A DNA stretch of 64,000 bases from UBA2638 sp046293135. GTDB taxonomy: Bacteria > Pseudomonadota > Alphaproteobacteria > Micavibrionales > Micavibrionaceae. Of this stretch, positions 1 through 7,656 are shown piece by piece. A model generated the notes under the pieces. It was given only the letters and a program-made list of their open reading frames with translations. It had not been told where the DNA came from and did not search any database. The stretch is taken from positions 124,001 to 188,000 of the forward strand of contig JBKBPR010000002.1 of the NCBI GenBank assembly GCA_046293135.1, in the 5' to 3' direction. A program made the translations under genes and the position numbers. Position 1 is the first letter of the stretch; each line of letters starts with the position of its first letter.

Positions 1-453
1 TTCCTGATGACGATGATCCTGCTGCTTTCCGGCTGTACCGTCACATGGGCGCATCACGCCATCATCGAAGGCCACCAGAAAGAAGCCACCAGAGCGCTTG
101 GAATCACTGTATTCCTCGGCTTTTTCTTCCTCGCTTTCCAAGTTTATGAATACGGCCATGTCACATTCGGCTTTACTGAGGGTATTTACGCCTCGACATT
201 TTATATGGCCACGGGCTTTCACGGCTTCCACGTTTTGATCGGAACGCTGTTTCTAGCCGTTTGCTGGCTGCGCTCGATGAAAGGCCATTTCACCGCCGAG
301 CGCCATTTCGGCTTTGAAGCGGCGGCGTGGTATTGGCATTTTGTCGATGTGGTCTGGTTGTTCCTGTTCATCGCCATTTATTGGTGGGGCAATGTGATCG
401 GCATGGATCACAGCGCCGGCAAGGAAATTGTTGACGCGTTTGCCGACTTCTAA
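1..453 (+). CDS. ctaE: Cytochrome c oxidase subunit III, 3' part (left edge cut)
   Basis: This is the C-terminal part of subunit III of an aa3-type cytochrome c oxidase, an inner-membrane protein that supports proton-pumping terminal oxidation. The reading frame is open to base 1, so the true start lies outside the window. The fragment has about four hydrophobic segments. It carries family landmarks: an HHA turn near the beginning, the FHGFHV segment in the middle, and the WHFVDVVWLFLF signature near the end. It stops with TAA and is followed closely by a strong hairpin terminator. The downstream DUF983 and SURF1 genes fit the usual alphaproteobacterial oxidase assembly locus. Confidence 0.95.
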   Translation, partial: FLMTMILLLSGCTVTWAHHAIIEGHQKEATRALGITVFLGFFFLAFQVYEYGHVTFGFTEGIYASTFYMATGFHGFHVLIGTLFLAVCWLRSMKGHFTAERHFGFEAAAWYWHFVDVVWLFLFIAIYWWGNVIGMDHSAGKEIVDAFADF

Positions 454-484
454 GGCTTGGCTTTAACACTATATGTTTTGAAGA

Positions 485-522
485 GGGCGCAAGGATCATC
501 ATACTTTGCGCCCGCTTTTTTT
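485..522 (+). terminator. Rho-independent terminator after ctaE
   Basis: The arms GGGCGCAA (485-492) and TTGCGCCC (506-513) pair perfectly over 8 bp around a 13-base loop and are followed by GC and seven T residues (516-522). This ends the oxidase transcript. It also argues that the next gene starts after it, at 553, and not at the in-frame TTG at 457. Confidence 0.88.
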
Positions 523-552
523 AATTTGAACAAGCACCGAGTTTTTCAAACG

Positions 553-1053
553 ATGGCCGACCCGCAAGAAAAAGAAAATCAGCAACTCAGCACAAAAGGC
601 GAGACACCACCCGCCGCCGCACAACAGCCGCACAAACCCTCTTTATGGCCGGATAGCAATGTCCTGAAAACGGGCTGGCGCTGCAAATGTCCGCGCTGCC
701 AGATCGGTGATCTGTATGAAAGCGGGTTTATGGCCATGACCATCCGCGCCCATTGCGCCCATTGCGGCCTTAAGCTTTCCGACCATGACTGCGCCGACGG
801 CCCCGCCGTGTTCCTGATCTTCGTGCTCGGCTTTTCGCTCGTCCCGCTGGCCTTGCTGCTCGATGCGCTGGTGGTTATCCCACTTTGGGTGCATGGCGTG
901 GTTTGGAGCATTGTCGCCCTTGGCGCAACTTTGGGAAGTCTGCGCCCGCTCAAGGCCTATATCATCGCCCTGCAATACAAGCATTTGCCGTGGGATCAAA
1001 ATGAGGGCGATCAAGAAGGCAATGAAGACAATAAAGAGGATGCGCCGCAATGA
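553..1053 (+). CDS. DUF983 family membrane protein
   Basis: A 166-residue protein of the DUF983 family, usually found beside cytochrome oxidase assembly genes in alphaproteobacteria; its exact role is not established. A hydrophilic N-terminus precedes a zinc-ribbon-like pair of motifs (C46-x2-C49 and C68-x2-C71) and two hydrophobic segments at about residues 83-105 and 110-130. The frame is open from a TTG at 457, but that stretch contains the terminator hairpin, so the ATG at 553 is preferred. The stop overlaps the SURF1 start in an ATGA arrangement, which suggests translational coupling. Confidence 0.85.
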   Translation: MADPQEKENQQLSTKGETPPAAAQQPHKPSLWPDSNVLKTGWRCKCPRCQIGDLYESGFMAMTIRAHCAHCGLKLSDHDCADGPAVFLIFVLGFSLVPLALLLDALVVIPLWVHGVVWSIVALGATLGSLRPLKAYIIALQYKHLPWDQNEGDQEGNEDNKEDAPQ

Positions 1054-1871
1054 GCCATCGGCTGACATGGAAAAAACCGCCCGTACTGCCCAGCGTTTTA
1101 ACGCTTTGCGGCAGTATTGTTCTGGCCGGGCTTGGCACATGGCAAATCAATAAATATTTTGATAAAACCCGCTATCACGCGCAGCATTGCAGCGGGGTAG
1201 AAGTTGCGGGCAATAGCGCCAGTGATACTATTGGTGCTATTGATACTATTCCTATTGAACAGGGTTTTGATGATCTGAGCGGCCTCGCGCCGCGCAGCCG
1301 CTGCCTGTTCGGGCTTGACCTGATCGGCAGGCTAGCGGCGCAGGATATAAACCTGCAAATCCCCGTGGGCCCGCGCGTGCATAACGGCGTGAGCGGCTAT
1401 CACATTTATATGCCGATCAGCGGAGCGGACGGGTCGCGCATTTTGGTGAATATGGGCTGGTCGGCGGGAAAATCGCTGACTTTTTCCGAAGCCTTTTCTG
1501 ACCCGATTGATGTTCAAAGAGGCGGTGCAAATACCGCACTGCGCGATATTCAGATGACAGGCTCTTTGGCCGCCGCGCCGCGCCGCAATATGTTCACGCT
1601 CGCCAACGCGCCCGAAGCGGAGGACTGGTTTCACCTTGATCTGGCCGAAATCGCCACGCATTACAGGCTTGAAGAGGTGAATATGCAAGAGCTGGTCTAT
1701 GCGCAGACGATCACGCCCGATATATTCAAGGATTTCACGCCAGCCACGCTATCAAAGCTGTATCTGCAACCCGAAACGCATCTGCAATATGCCGCATTCT
1801 GGTATTTCATGGCCTTGGCGCTGTGGGCTGTGTTTATCCTGCGCTTTGTTTTATTGATACGGACGAGCTGA
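1050..1871 (+). CDS. SURF1 family cytochrome oxidase assembly protein
   Basis: A 273-residue SURF1-like protein. SURF1 helps assemble the haem a site of cytochrome c oxidase in the inner membrane. The visible architecture is the family's: one transmembrane segment near residues 13-31 followed by GTWQINKY, a long periplasmic domain containing VNMGWSAG (compare the family's VNRGW), and a second transmembrane segment near the C-terminus preceded by HLQYAAFWYF. The ATG overlaps the DUF983 stop by four bases. Its place after ctaE and DUF983 supports the call. Confidence 0.9.
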   Translation: MSHRLTWKKPPVLPSVLTLCGSIVLAGLGTWQINKYFDKTRYHAQHCSGVEVAGNSASDTIGAIDTIPIEQGFDDLSGLAPRSRCLFGLDLIGRLAAQDINLQIPVGPRVHNGVSGYHIYMPISGADGSRILVNMGWSAGKSLTFSEAFSDPIDVQRGGANTALRDIQMTGSLAAAPRRNMFTLANAPEAEDWFHLDLAEIATHYRLEEVNMQELVYAQTITPDIFKDFTPATLSKLYLQPETHLQYAAFWYFMALALWAVFILRFVLLIRTS

Positions 1872-2007
1872 CACACAGGTCGACTGGCTGTCACGCTGTG
1901 AAAAATAAGGCAAAAAATAAAAAACGCTGGAGTTTCATAGCCAAATACGGACGAGCCTAGCAAGCGGTGCATGCCGCCAACAATATATACCTATAAACTT
2001 GTTTTTA

Positions 2008-3525
2008 TCAGCCAGATTTAGGTGGCGTTGACGGCGTATCCAAAGACGAGATTCTTATACCTCTGAGAGCATCTCTGTATTTCTGGTTGTATTCACGCAC
2101 CATAGTTTTGAAGCGCTCCAGATCCTTGGCCTTGAGGTCGTTTCCTGTCGGAAGATCAACACGGTTCGGGTTAACCTGCTGACCGCTCAGCAAGACTTCA
2201 AAATGCAAGTGCGGGCCGGTTGAACGGCCAGTCGAGCCGACATAGGCAATAACCTGCCCCTGTTGTACGCGTGTGCCTTTGCTCATACCCGACGCAAAGC
2301 GGTGCATGTGCGCATAGGCGGTTTCGAGCGTATTATTGTGACGAATGCGGATATAATTCCCGTATGCGCCCCTGCGGCCGATATCAACAATCACGCCATC
2401 ACCCGCCGCATAAATCGGTGTACCGATCGGCGCGGCAAAGTCAACGCCGCGGTGCATCCGTGAATAGCCTGAAATCGGGTGGCGACGCATCCCATAGCCG
2501 GAGGACATACGCGCGCCGTCAATCGGCGTTCTCATGAGTGTTTTACGGATGCTCTGACCGTCTTCTCTGTAATAATCGGCCTGACCGTCGGAATTTTCAA
2601 AGCGATAAAGCGGGATATCGCGCCCCCCCGTGCTGAGATTGGCAAAGAGGATATCGCCATATCTGACGGCTTCGCCATCTTCGGTTTCATAAACATCGTA
2701 TAGAATCTGGATTTCATCATCGCGGCGAATATCGCGCTGGAAGTCTACCGTCCATGAATAGAGGCGAATCATCTTGCCGACGACCTGAGAGGGGATACCC
2801 GCCCGCGCCGCAGAGCCATAAAGAGAGGTCTGGATTTGTGTTGTACCGGCATAGGTACGCTTGAAAATCTCTTTTTCCTTAATTTCGGAGACAAATTCAT
2901 CGCCGTCACGCTGGACATTCAGGGATTTGATCGAATCCAGCGACATGGAGATTTCAGCCAGTGTCTTTTGCTCTGATTCGTCATCTTTTTCAAAACGCGC
3001 TTCGAATACCTGTCCGGCGCGGATTTTGCGCATATCAAGATGCTCGCTCAAGGCCTTGACGACGCGATGCGCCTCTGTGCCGCTGATACCCGCATTTTGC
3101 AAGATGCCGCCGATTGTCTGGCCTGACTGGATTTCAAACTTCTCTATCCCGTTATTCTCGGCCTCCGCCACTTGTGAATCGGACGAACCGCTAAACTTTA
3201 CGATGTCGATAATATTATTGGGCAATACGCGGCTATATACTGTCGGCCTTTCGGTTGTCGTCTGCGCAGCGGCGACTGACGTCACAGGTCTTTGACCATC
3301 ACGCGCCTTCATAAGCGCATGGGCGGGAGCCGTATTTGCATAGGACTCAACAGAGAAAACAGCAGCATTCTGGAACGCAGCAAATACAAAAAGCGCCGCA
3401 AAAGATGCTGATAACGCATAGCGGATACGAGGCTTGTTCTGCCTTGTGAGTAGATATCTGTGCTTCAGCGCAAATATTTTATAAAAATTAATCTTACTTG
3501 GGATCACTTTGAGTATATTTTTCAT
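2008..3525 (-). CDS. M23 family peptidoglycan endopeptidase (MepM-like)
   Basis: A 505-residue murein hydrolase precursor. An N-terminal membrane anchor or signal segment (about residues 35-60) is followed by an OapA/LysM-like domain (about 130-180, containing SGQTIGGIL). The C-terminal LytM/M23 domain holds the zinc motifs H358-x3-D362 (HRGVD) and HLH (439-441), so the active site looks intact. The family cuts cross-links in peptidoglycan in the periplasm. An upstream in-frame TTG (3558) exists; I prefer the ATG at 3525, which has AAAAGGA upstream. It is transcribed alone and convergent to SURF1. Confidence 0.9.
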   Translation of the reverse strand: MKNILKVIPSKINFYKIFALKHRYLLTRQNKPRIRYALSASFAALFVFAAFQNAAVFSVESYANTAPAHALMKARDGQRPVTSVAAAQTTTERPTVYSRVLPNNIIDIVKFSGSSDSQVAEAENNGIEKFEIQSGQTIGGILQNAGISGTEAHRVVKALSEHLDMRKIRAGQVFEARFEKDDESEQKTLAEISMSLDSIKSLNVQRDGDEFVSEIKEKEIFKRTYAGTTQIQTSLYGSAARAGIPSQVVGKMIRLYSWTVDFQRDIRRDDEIQILYDVYETEDGEAVRYGDILFANLSTGGRDIPLYRFENSDGQADYYREDGQSIRKTLMRTPIDGARMSSGYGMRRHPISGYSRMHRGVDFAAPIGTPIYAAGDGVIVDIGRRGAYGNYIRIRHNNTLETAYAHMHRFASGMSKGTRVQQGQVIAYVGSTGRSTGPHLHFEVLLSGQQVNPNRVDLPTGNDLKAKDLERFKTMVREYNQKYRDALRGIRISSLDTPSTPPKSG

Positions 3526-3647
3526 ATAATCACAAGTTTCCTTTTGTTGTTTTAACAATTTTCCAGATACGGACTGATGTTTAGCACATCAGTCTTACAA
3601 ATTCCAAGCTCATTTTTTTATTTTTATCTTAAGATATACAGATATTT

Positions 3648-4130
3648 CTATCCAAACTCGGTTTCCAAAGAATCAAGAATACTCAGGATACTGTCTTTCG
3701 GCTCTTCTATCTTTTTGTTTACATCAAAAAACAGAAAAATACCAAAAATCAGCAGAACCAACGTATCCAAAGCGCCGCTCGTTTCACCGTTTGTATCAAT
3801 AGATCCCGGCAAAAGGCCGACAAGCATCACCAGAAAAAAGAGGGTAGAATAAACAAGAACCAGAGATTTTGACATTTTTGATGTGCCGCAAACCATAATA
3901 CGGCAAATCTCATTTTGCTTCACAACCTGCACATTTAAATCTACCGCGGCATGCCTCATCATTTTTCCGCCGCCACCCGATGTGCCTTGAAGATTAAAAC
4001 CTTTGTCATTCTCCTTGATATTGCTCACATCAAAGGCGCGGTGCAGCCTTTCCGTCATCACTTTTATCAAATCATCTTCACTCACGTCACGTGTCAAACG
4101 CACTCTTTTTGATACTTCAATATATTTCAT
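3648..4130 (-). CDS. Hypothetical two-helix membrane protein
   Basis: An unrecognised protein of 160 residues. The N-terminal half is soluble, mixed in charge, and contains a GGGGK stretch. The C-terminal half has two hydrophobic helices separated by a short polar loop, then a charged tail. The start at 4130 is chosen because an AGGGA sequence lies about nine bases upstream; an earlier in-frame start (4175) has no such site. It sits on the same strand as, and upstream of, the M23 peptidase with an AT-rich gap. No function can be assigned. Confidence 0.65.
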   Translation of the reverse strand: MKYIEVSKRVRLTRDVSEDDLIKVMTERLHRAFDVSNIKENDKGFNLQGTSGGGGKMMRHAAVDLNVQVVKQNEICRIMVCGTSKMSKSLVLVYSTLFFLVMLVGLLPGSIDTNGETSGALDTLVLLIFGIFLFFDVNKKIEEPKDSILSILDSLETEFG

Positions 4131-4228
4131 GATTACGTTTCCCTGTTCAAAATATTTCAAAAATGGCAAATTCATCGCAGTCTTAATCTGTTATAGGCTT
4201 TCTATTATAACTATCAGTAGGTCGCCTA

Positions 4229-4750
4229 TTACAGGCCGCATTCTTTGGTAATCGCATCATGAGCCGCGCCAGACCCACTCAAGCTAAATGTATCCGTTGT
4301 CAATGTGCCGCGCGCTGAGGTTCCGGTCACGACCATCGTTGAACCCCGCCTGATTGCATCTGTGATTTTATTATCTGTTTCAGCATCAGGCGCCCAGGCC
4401 GTATCATCTTGCGTAAAGAGCAAAAAGTTGGCGGAACCGATTTTCACCGTCACGTCACTGCCCGCACGGTAAGGATAGCCCGTGATATAACTGAAAACAT
4501 TGCGCGTCCCTTCACCCGGACGATGCGTGATAATGGCAAAAATCTCGCCGCGTGATGTATAATTCCCGCGTGCCGATGTCGGCTTTGAAGCCATATAGCA
4601 AACTTTTCCACCCGCCTCATCATAAGAAAAGGCCTGCCACGCTCCGAAAACGCCAAGCGGTCTGGGCGCGTTGGCCATAGCATCCGCGCTCAATGCAGAT
4701 ACACCAAGGATGATAACGGCAAGGAAAAGATATTTTGATCGAGAGAACAT
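4229..4750 (-). CDS. IalB-like (invasion-associated locus B) secreted protein
   Basis: A 173-residue exported protein. A signal peptide of about 26 residues (charged start, hydrophobic core, ADAMA then NAPRP) precedes a beta-rich domain that resembles the invasion-associated locus B family. The landmarks are GVFGAWQAFSYDE, VCYMASKP and a C-terminal KECGL with a cysteine that could pair with the earlier one. IalB proteins are common in alphaproteobacterial periplasms, including in non-invasive species, and their biochemical role is unclear, so the name should not be read as evidence of virulence. Confidence 0.8.
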   Translation of the reverse strand: MFSRSKYLFLAVIILGVSALSADAMANAPRPLGVFGAWQAFSYDEAGGKVCYMASKPTSARGNYTSRGEIFAIITHRPGEGTRNVFSYITGYPYRAGSDVTVKIGSANFLLFTQDDTAWAPDAETDNKITDAIRRGSTMVVTGTSARGTLTTDTFSLSGSGAAHDAITKECGL

Positions 4751-5002
4751 TGTGACACCGTGTATTTTGATTAGATTCGTAAAACTACAGAATTATAAAT
4801 AGTTTAGAGAACTAGAGTTTGATAATGAGAAAGCAACGCAAATCGAACGAGCGCGGCATGTTGATATAAAACTTACCACAAAGTTTATCATATTTAAAAT
4901 AGTTTCAATCCCGCAAATCATGAAATTAAAAAACTCACAGATCATGAGACTGGAAAATTCGTTGGTTCGACTTCCGTTTCCTCTGCTTTCAAAAGCAAAA
5001 TT

Positions 5003-5560
5003 TTAGTTTTCAGCAGATTTTTTCGGTTTGCGCAGCTTTCGGCGCAATGTGCTGGCTTGGTGCTTCTTGGCGCTCGGCGGGTTTAAGACAGCCCCAGGCC
5101 TGACAGGCCGCTCGGCAAATTTACCCAAACATATCATACGGTCATACATAATAATCGCCGCCGCCACACCGACATTGACACAAAATTTCATCGGAATTTT
5201 TACGATATGCTCACAACGCTCCATAATTTCAGGCGACAAATTGCCCATTTCAGGCCCCAGAATATACGCCGCGCGCAACGGGTGACGAAAGCTCGGCAGC
5301 GGCACAGACTCCTCGACAAACTCAACCCCAATCAATGTGCAATCTTTCGGCAAATCAAGCTTATCCGCGCTGTCATATTGATAATAAGGCAAATGGTCGA
5401 AGGCATCGGACGTATCGGAGCTGCGCAGCGCCAGCACGTCAACCGCAGGATCAATCGTAAAGAAAAAGCTCGCGCCAAAGGAATGGGCAGAACGGGCAAT
5501 TGTGCCGACATTCTGTTCTTTGCTGATCCCTTCAACGCCTATGCCAAAATAGCCTCTCAT
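5003..5560 (-). CDS. TrmH/SpoU family RNA 2'-O-methyltransferase
   Basis: A 185-residue SPOUT-class methyltransferase. The three family motifs are visible: NVGTIARSAHSFGA (17-30), the SAM-binding knot segment YILGPEMGNLSPEI (99-112) and IPMKFCVNVGVAAAIIMY (122-139). The protein is short and lacks a substrate-binding N-terminal domain, as in TrmL-like enzymes. The usual asparagine is present in motif 1. The C-terminus is basic. The precise target (tRNA or rRNA) cannot be told from sequence alone. Confidence 0.87.
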   Translation of the reverse strand: MRGYFGIGVEGISKEQNVGTIARSAHSFGASFFFTIDPAVDVLALRSSDTSDAFDHLPYYQYDSADKLDLPKDCTLIGVEFVEESVPLPSFRHPLRAAYILGPEMGNLSPEIMERCEHIVKIPMKFCVNVGVAAAIIMYDRMICLGKFAERPVRPGAVLNPPSAKKHQASTLRRKLRKPKKSAEN

Positions 5561-5619
5561 CGGTTCATATAACAGCGATAGACATTATAAATCCAGAGAA
5601 ATCCAATATAGACACAATA

Positions 5620-6009
5620 TCAGCCAGTGACGCGCGGCTCTACATGCTGGGCTTTTCCGCCATACATGCCATCAAGCAGATAAAAACAATCCTGCGGCTT
5701 GAAGGGGGATTTTTTATGAACATCTTTCAGCGGCAATCCTGCCTCAACCGCGTTGAACAATTCATGAATTCCCCGTCCTTCGCGTACACCGCTATGCGCT
5801 ATACGTTCAAATTCGGCCAGAACAAAGCGCAAATGCGCTTCTGTCATATAGACTGGCTTTCTGGATTGGGGTTTATCAGCCGCCTTGGTGAAGACCGCCA
5901 GACGCCCTTTGCCTTTGTAATTCTCCGCCCGTTCTGCGTCGGTCGGATTCATATATCCTTCAAACAAAAAGCCACCAAACCGCTTTTGCGGGCTGTGTTT
6001 ATTCGCCAT
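5620..6009 (-). CDS. Hypothetical soluble protein
   Basis: A 129-residue protein that I do not recognise. It is basic and soluble with no signal or membrane segment. The N-terminal part has a GGFLFEGY stretch. A charged helix follows (about residues 56-75, MTEAHLRFVLAEFERIAHSG), and the C-terminus is FYLLDGMYGG. Coding is supported by codon-like composition and by its close fit between the methyltransferase and the aminotransferase on the same strand. Confidence 0.6.
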   Translation of the reverse strand: MANKHSPQKRFGGFLFEGYMNPTDAERAENYKGKGRLAVFTKAADKPQSRKPVYMTEAHLRFVLAEFERIAHSGVREGRGIHELFNAVEAGLPLKDVHKKSPFKPQDCFYLLDGMYGGKAQHVEPRVTG

Positions 6010-6065
6010 TCTTTTAACGTCCCTGTTCTTTTTTTATTGAGCTTAATTCAGCAATATATAATATA

Positions 6066-7355
6066 TTACAAAATTCTCTCAATTCTGTCCAGTGCCTCGT
6101 TGAGCCGCGCTTCTGACACAGCAAAACACATCCTGACAAAACCGTGACAGCTTTTGCCGAAGGCACAGCCCGGGGAGAGCAGAACCTCAGCCTCATCAAT
6201 AATCCGTTTTGTCAGCGCAATACAATCAGGCTCGCCATCGACTTTGAAAAACCCGTAAAATGTTGAAGGCGGTTCGTTAAAACGAACGCGTCCCGTGGCT
6301 TCCAAACGCTGCTTTACAAGGCTGCGATTGGAGCGCCACAGCGAAATTTGCGAGGCGATAAAGTCCTCGCCTTGCTCTAATGCCGCTATCGCGCCGCGCT
6401 GGGTAAAGGGTTGCGGGCAAAGATTATTATATAACGCCACATCACGAATCTTGTCTTCAGCCTCCAGCGGCCCGACAATCCAGCCCAAGCGCCAGCCGGT
6501 CATCGCCCATGTCTTGGAAAACGAATTGACGATCAAAATACGGTCTTCGGGCTGGGCGACATCCAAAAAGCTCGGCGCTCTGACGCCCTCATAAACAAGG
6601 CGACTATAGACCTCATCGGCGATAATCCAGATACCGCGGGCGCGGGCAAATTCGATAATGGCGCGAATTTCCTCATGCGTCGCCATCCAGCCTGTCGGGT
6701 TGGACGGGCTGACGATCAGCATCACCCGCGTTTTTTCGCTCACGGTTGAAAATAATTTATCAAGATCCAGCGACCATGCGCCGTTCTCATCGCAATCCAT
6801 GCTGACCTCGACGGTGTTGGCCTGCATCAGGGCGATGGCGCCGAGCAGATTCTTCCAGATCGGCGTGACAGCGACGACCTCATCGCCCTTATCCAACAAA
6901 GAGGAAAGCGCAATATGCATGGCGTTCGAGCCAGATTGCGTCACAAAAATGCGGCTTTCGGGCACATCATGCTGATAAATGCGCGTGTAATATTCGCTCA
7001 AAGCCTTGCGCAGAAACGGCGAGCCAAGCGCGGGGCCGTAAAACATCAACCCGTCTTCCATTGCCTTCACCGTCGCATTGACGATAAAATCAGGGGTCGG
7101 CGTGTCGCCCTCGCCCTGCCCCAGCCAGATCATATTCGGCTTGGAGCGCGCATAGCGGATCATGTCCGCCCCCGGATTGGCCATCAACCCGTTCACAACA
7201 GGGCGGAAATTCAGATTGCATTGCTTTTCTTGCATCACAGCGGCTTCATTCGGCTTGGCCGTTGAAAATTGGGACAGGTTGCTCGTATTCATCGTCATGG
7301 TTTGCGAAGTTGTTTGCGAGAGTGTGGACATGGATGTGTCGCTTTCTTTTTTCAT
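6066..7355 (-). CDS. PLP-dependent class I/II aminotransferase
   Basis: A 429-residue fold-type I aminotransferase. Motifs in order are NPTG (219-222), DEVY (247-250) with the cofactor-binding Asp and Tyr, and SFSKTWAMTGWRLG, in which K281 should form the Schiff base with pyridoxal phosphate. The first 40 residues are Ser/Thr/Met-rich and not part of the fold, so a later ATG (for example Met9) may be the true start. The amino-group donor cannot be read from the sequence; aspartate/aromatic-type enzymes are the nearest general class. Confidence 0.9.
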   Translation of the reverse strand: MKKESDTSMSTLSQTTSQTMTMNTSNLSQFSTAKPNEAAVMQEKQCNLNFRPVVNGLMANPGADMIRYARSKPNMIWLGQGEGDTPTPDFIVNATVKAMEDGLMFYGPALGSPFLRKALSEYYTRIYQHDVPESRIFVTQSGSNAMHIALSSLLDKGDEVVAVTPIWKNLLGAIALMQANTVEVSMDCDENGAWSLDLDKLFSTVSEKTRVMLIVSPSNPTGWMATHEEIRAIIEFARARGIWIIADEVYSRLVYEGVRAPSFLDVAQPEDRILIVNSFSKTWAMTGWRLGWIVGPLEAEDKIRDVALYNNLCPQPFTQRGAIAALEQGEDFIASQISLWRSNRSLVKQRLEATGRVRFNEPPSTFYGFFKVDGEPDCIALTKRIIDEAEVLLSPGCAFGKSCHGFVRMCFAVSEARLNEALDRIERIL

Positions 7356-7656
7356 AAATATATTTCTATATAATTTCAGGGCGCTGCGCCAGAAATATTT
7401 GTTGCTTGGGAGATTTTATTAAAACGTACGCTTCGTACTATGGGCAAGATTGTGCGGGCGCACCCGCCGCCGCTGCCGCCGCATTCGCTGCTGCGCAGAT
7501 CAAGCAAGAAAAACACATCTGAAAAGATCGTGTAACCATAACTGCAATTAAGCCATATCCAGAAAAATTGTCCAGCGCTATTTTTGTTGCGCCGCGATGT
7601 TTCCGCAAGCCAATGCCATCACGCATAAAGCGGGAATAACACCCGATACAAAATCC
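7356..7656. other. 301-base gap between aminotransferase and acetoacetyl-CoA synthetase
   Basis: I see no convincing gene here. A 62-codon minus-strand frame (7438-7626) encodes an alanine-rich stretch, but it has no ribosome site and no recognisable features. The segment should contain the promoter of the aminotransferase near 7356 and the 3' end of the acetoacetyl-CoA synthetase transcript. Confidence 0.5.
7421..7438 (-). terminator. Weak possible terminator
   Basis: On the minus strand GTACG-AAG-CGTAC forms a 5-bp hairpin (7426-7438) followed by GTTTT. The stem is short, so this is only a candidate 3' end for the acetoacetyl-CoA synthetase transcript. Confidence 0.25.

Noticed and set aside
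41..453. Left-edge gene as a quinol oxidase subunit III (CyoC)
   Set aside because: The downstream DUF983 and SURF1 genes and the WHFVDVVWLFLF signature fit a cytochrome c oxidase (CtaE) better, though CyoC is related.
457..552. N-terminal extension of the DUF983 gene from a TTG codon
   Set aside because: This stretch contains the ctaE terminator hairpin and T run; the ATG at 553 gives a normal protein.
7438..7626. 62-codon minus-strand frame with an Ala-rich end
   Set aside because: No ribosome site, no recognisable domain, and it lies just after a stop; probably chance or a decayed remnant.
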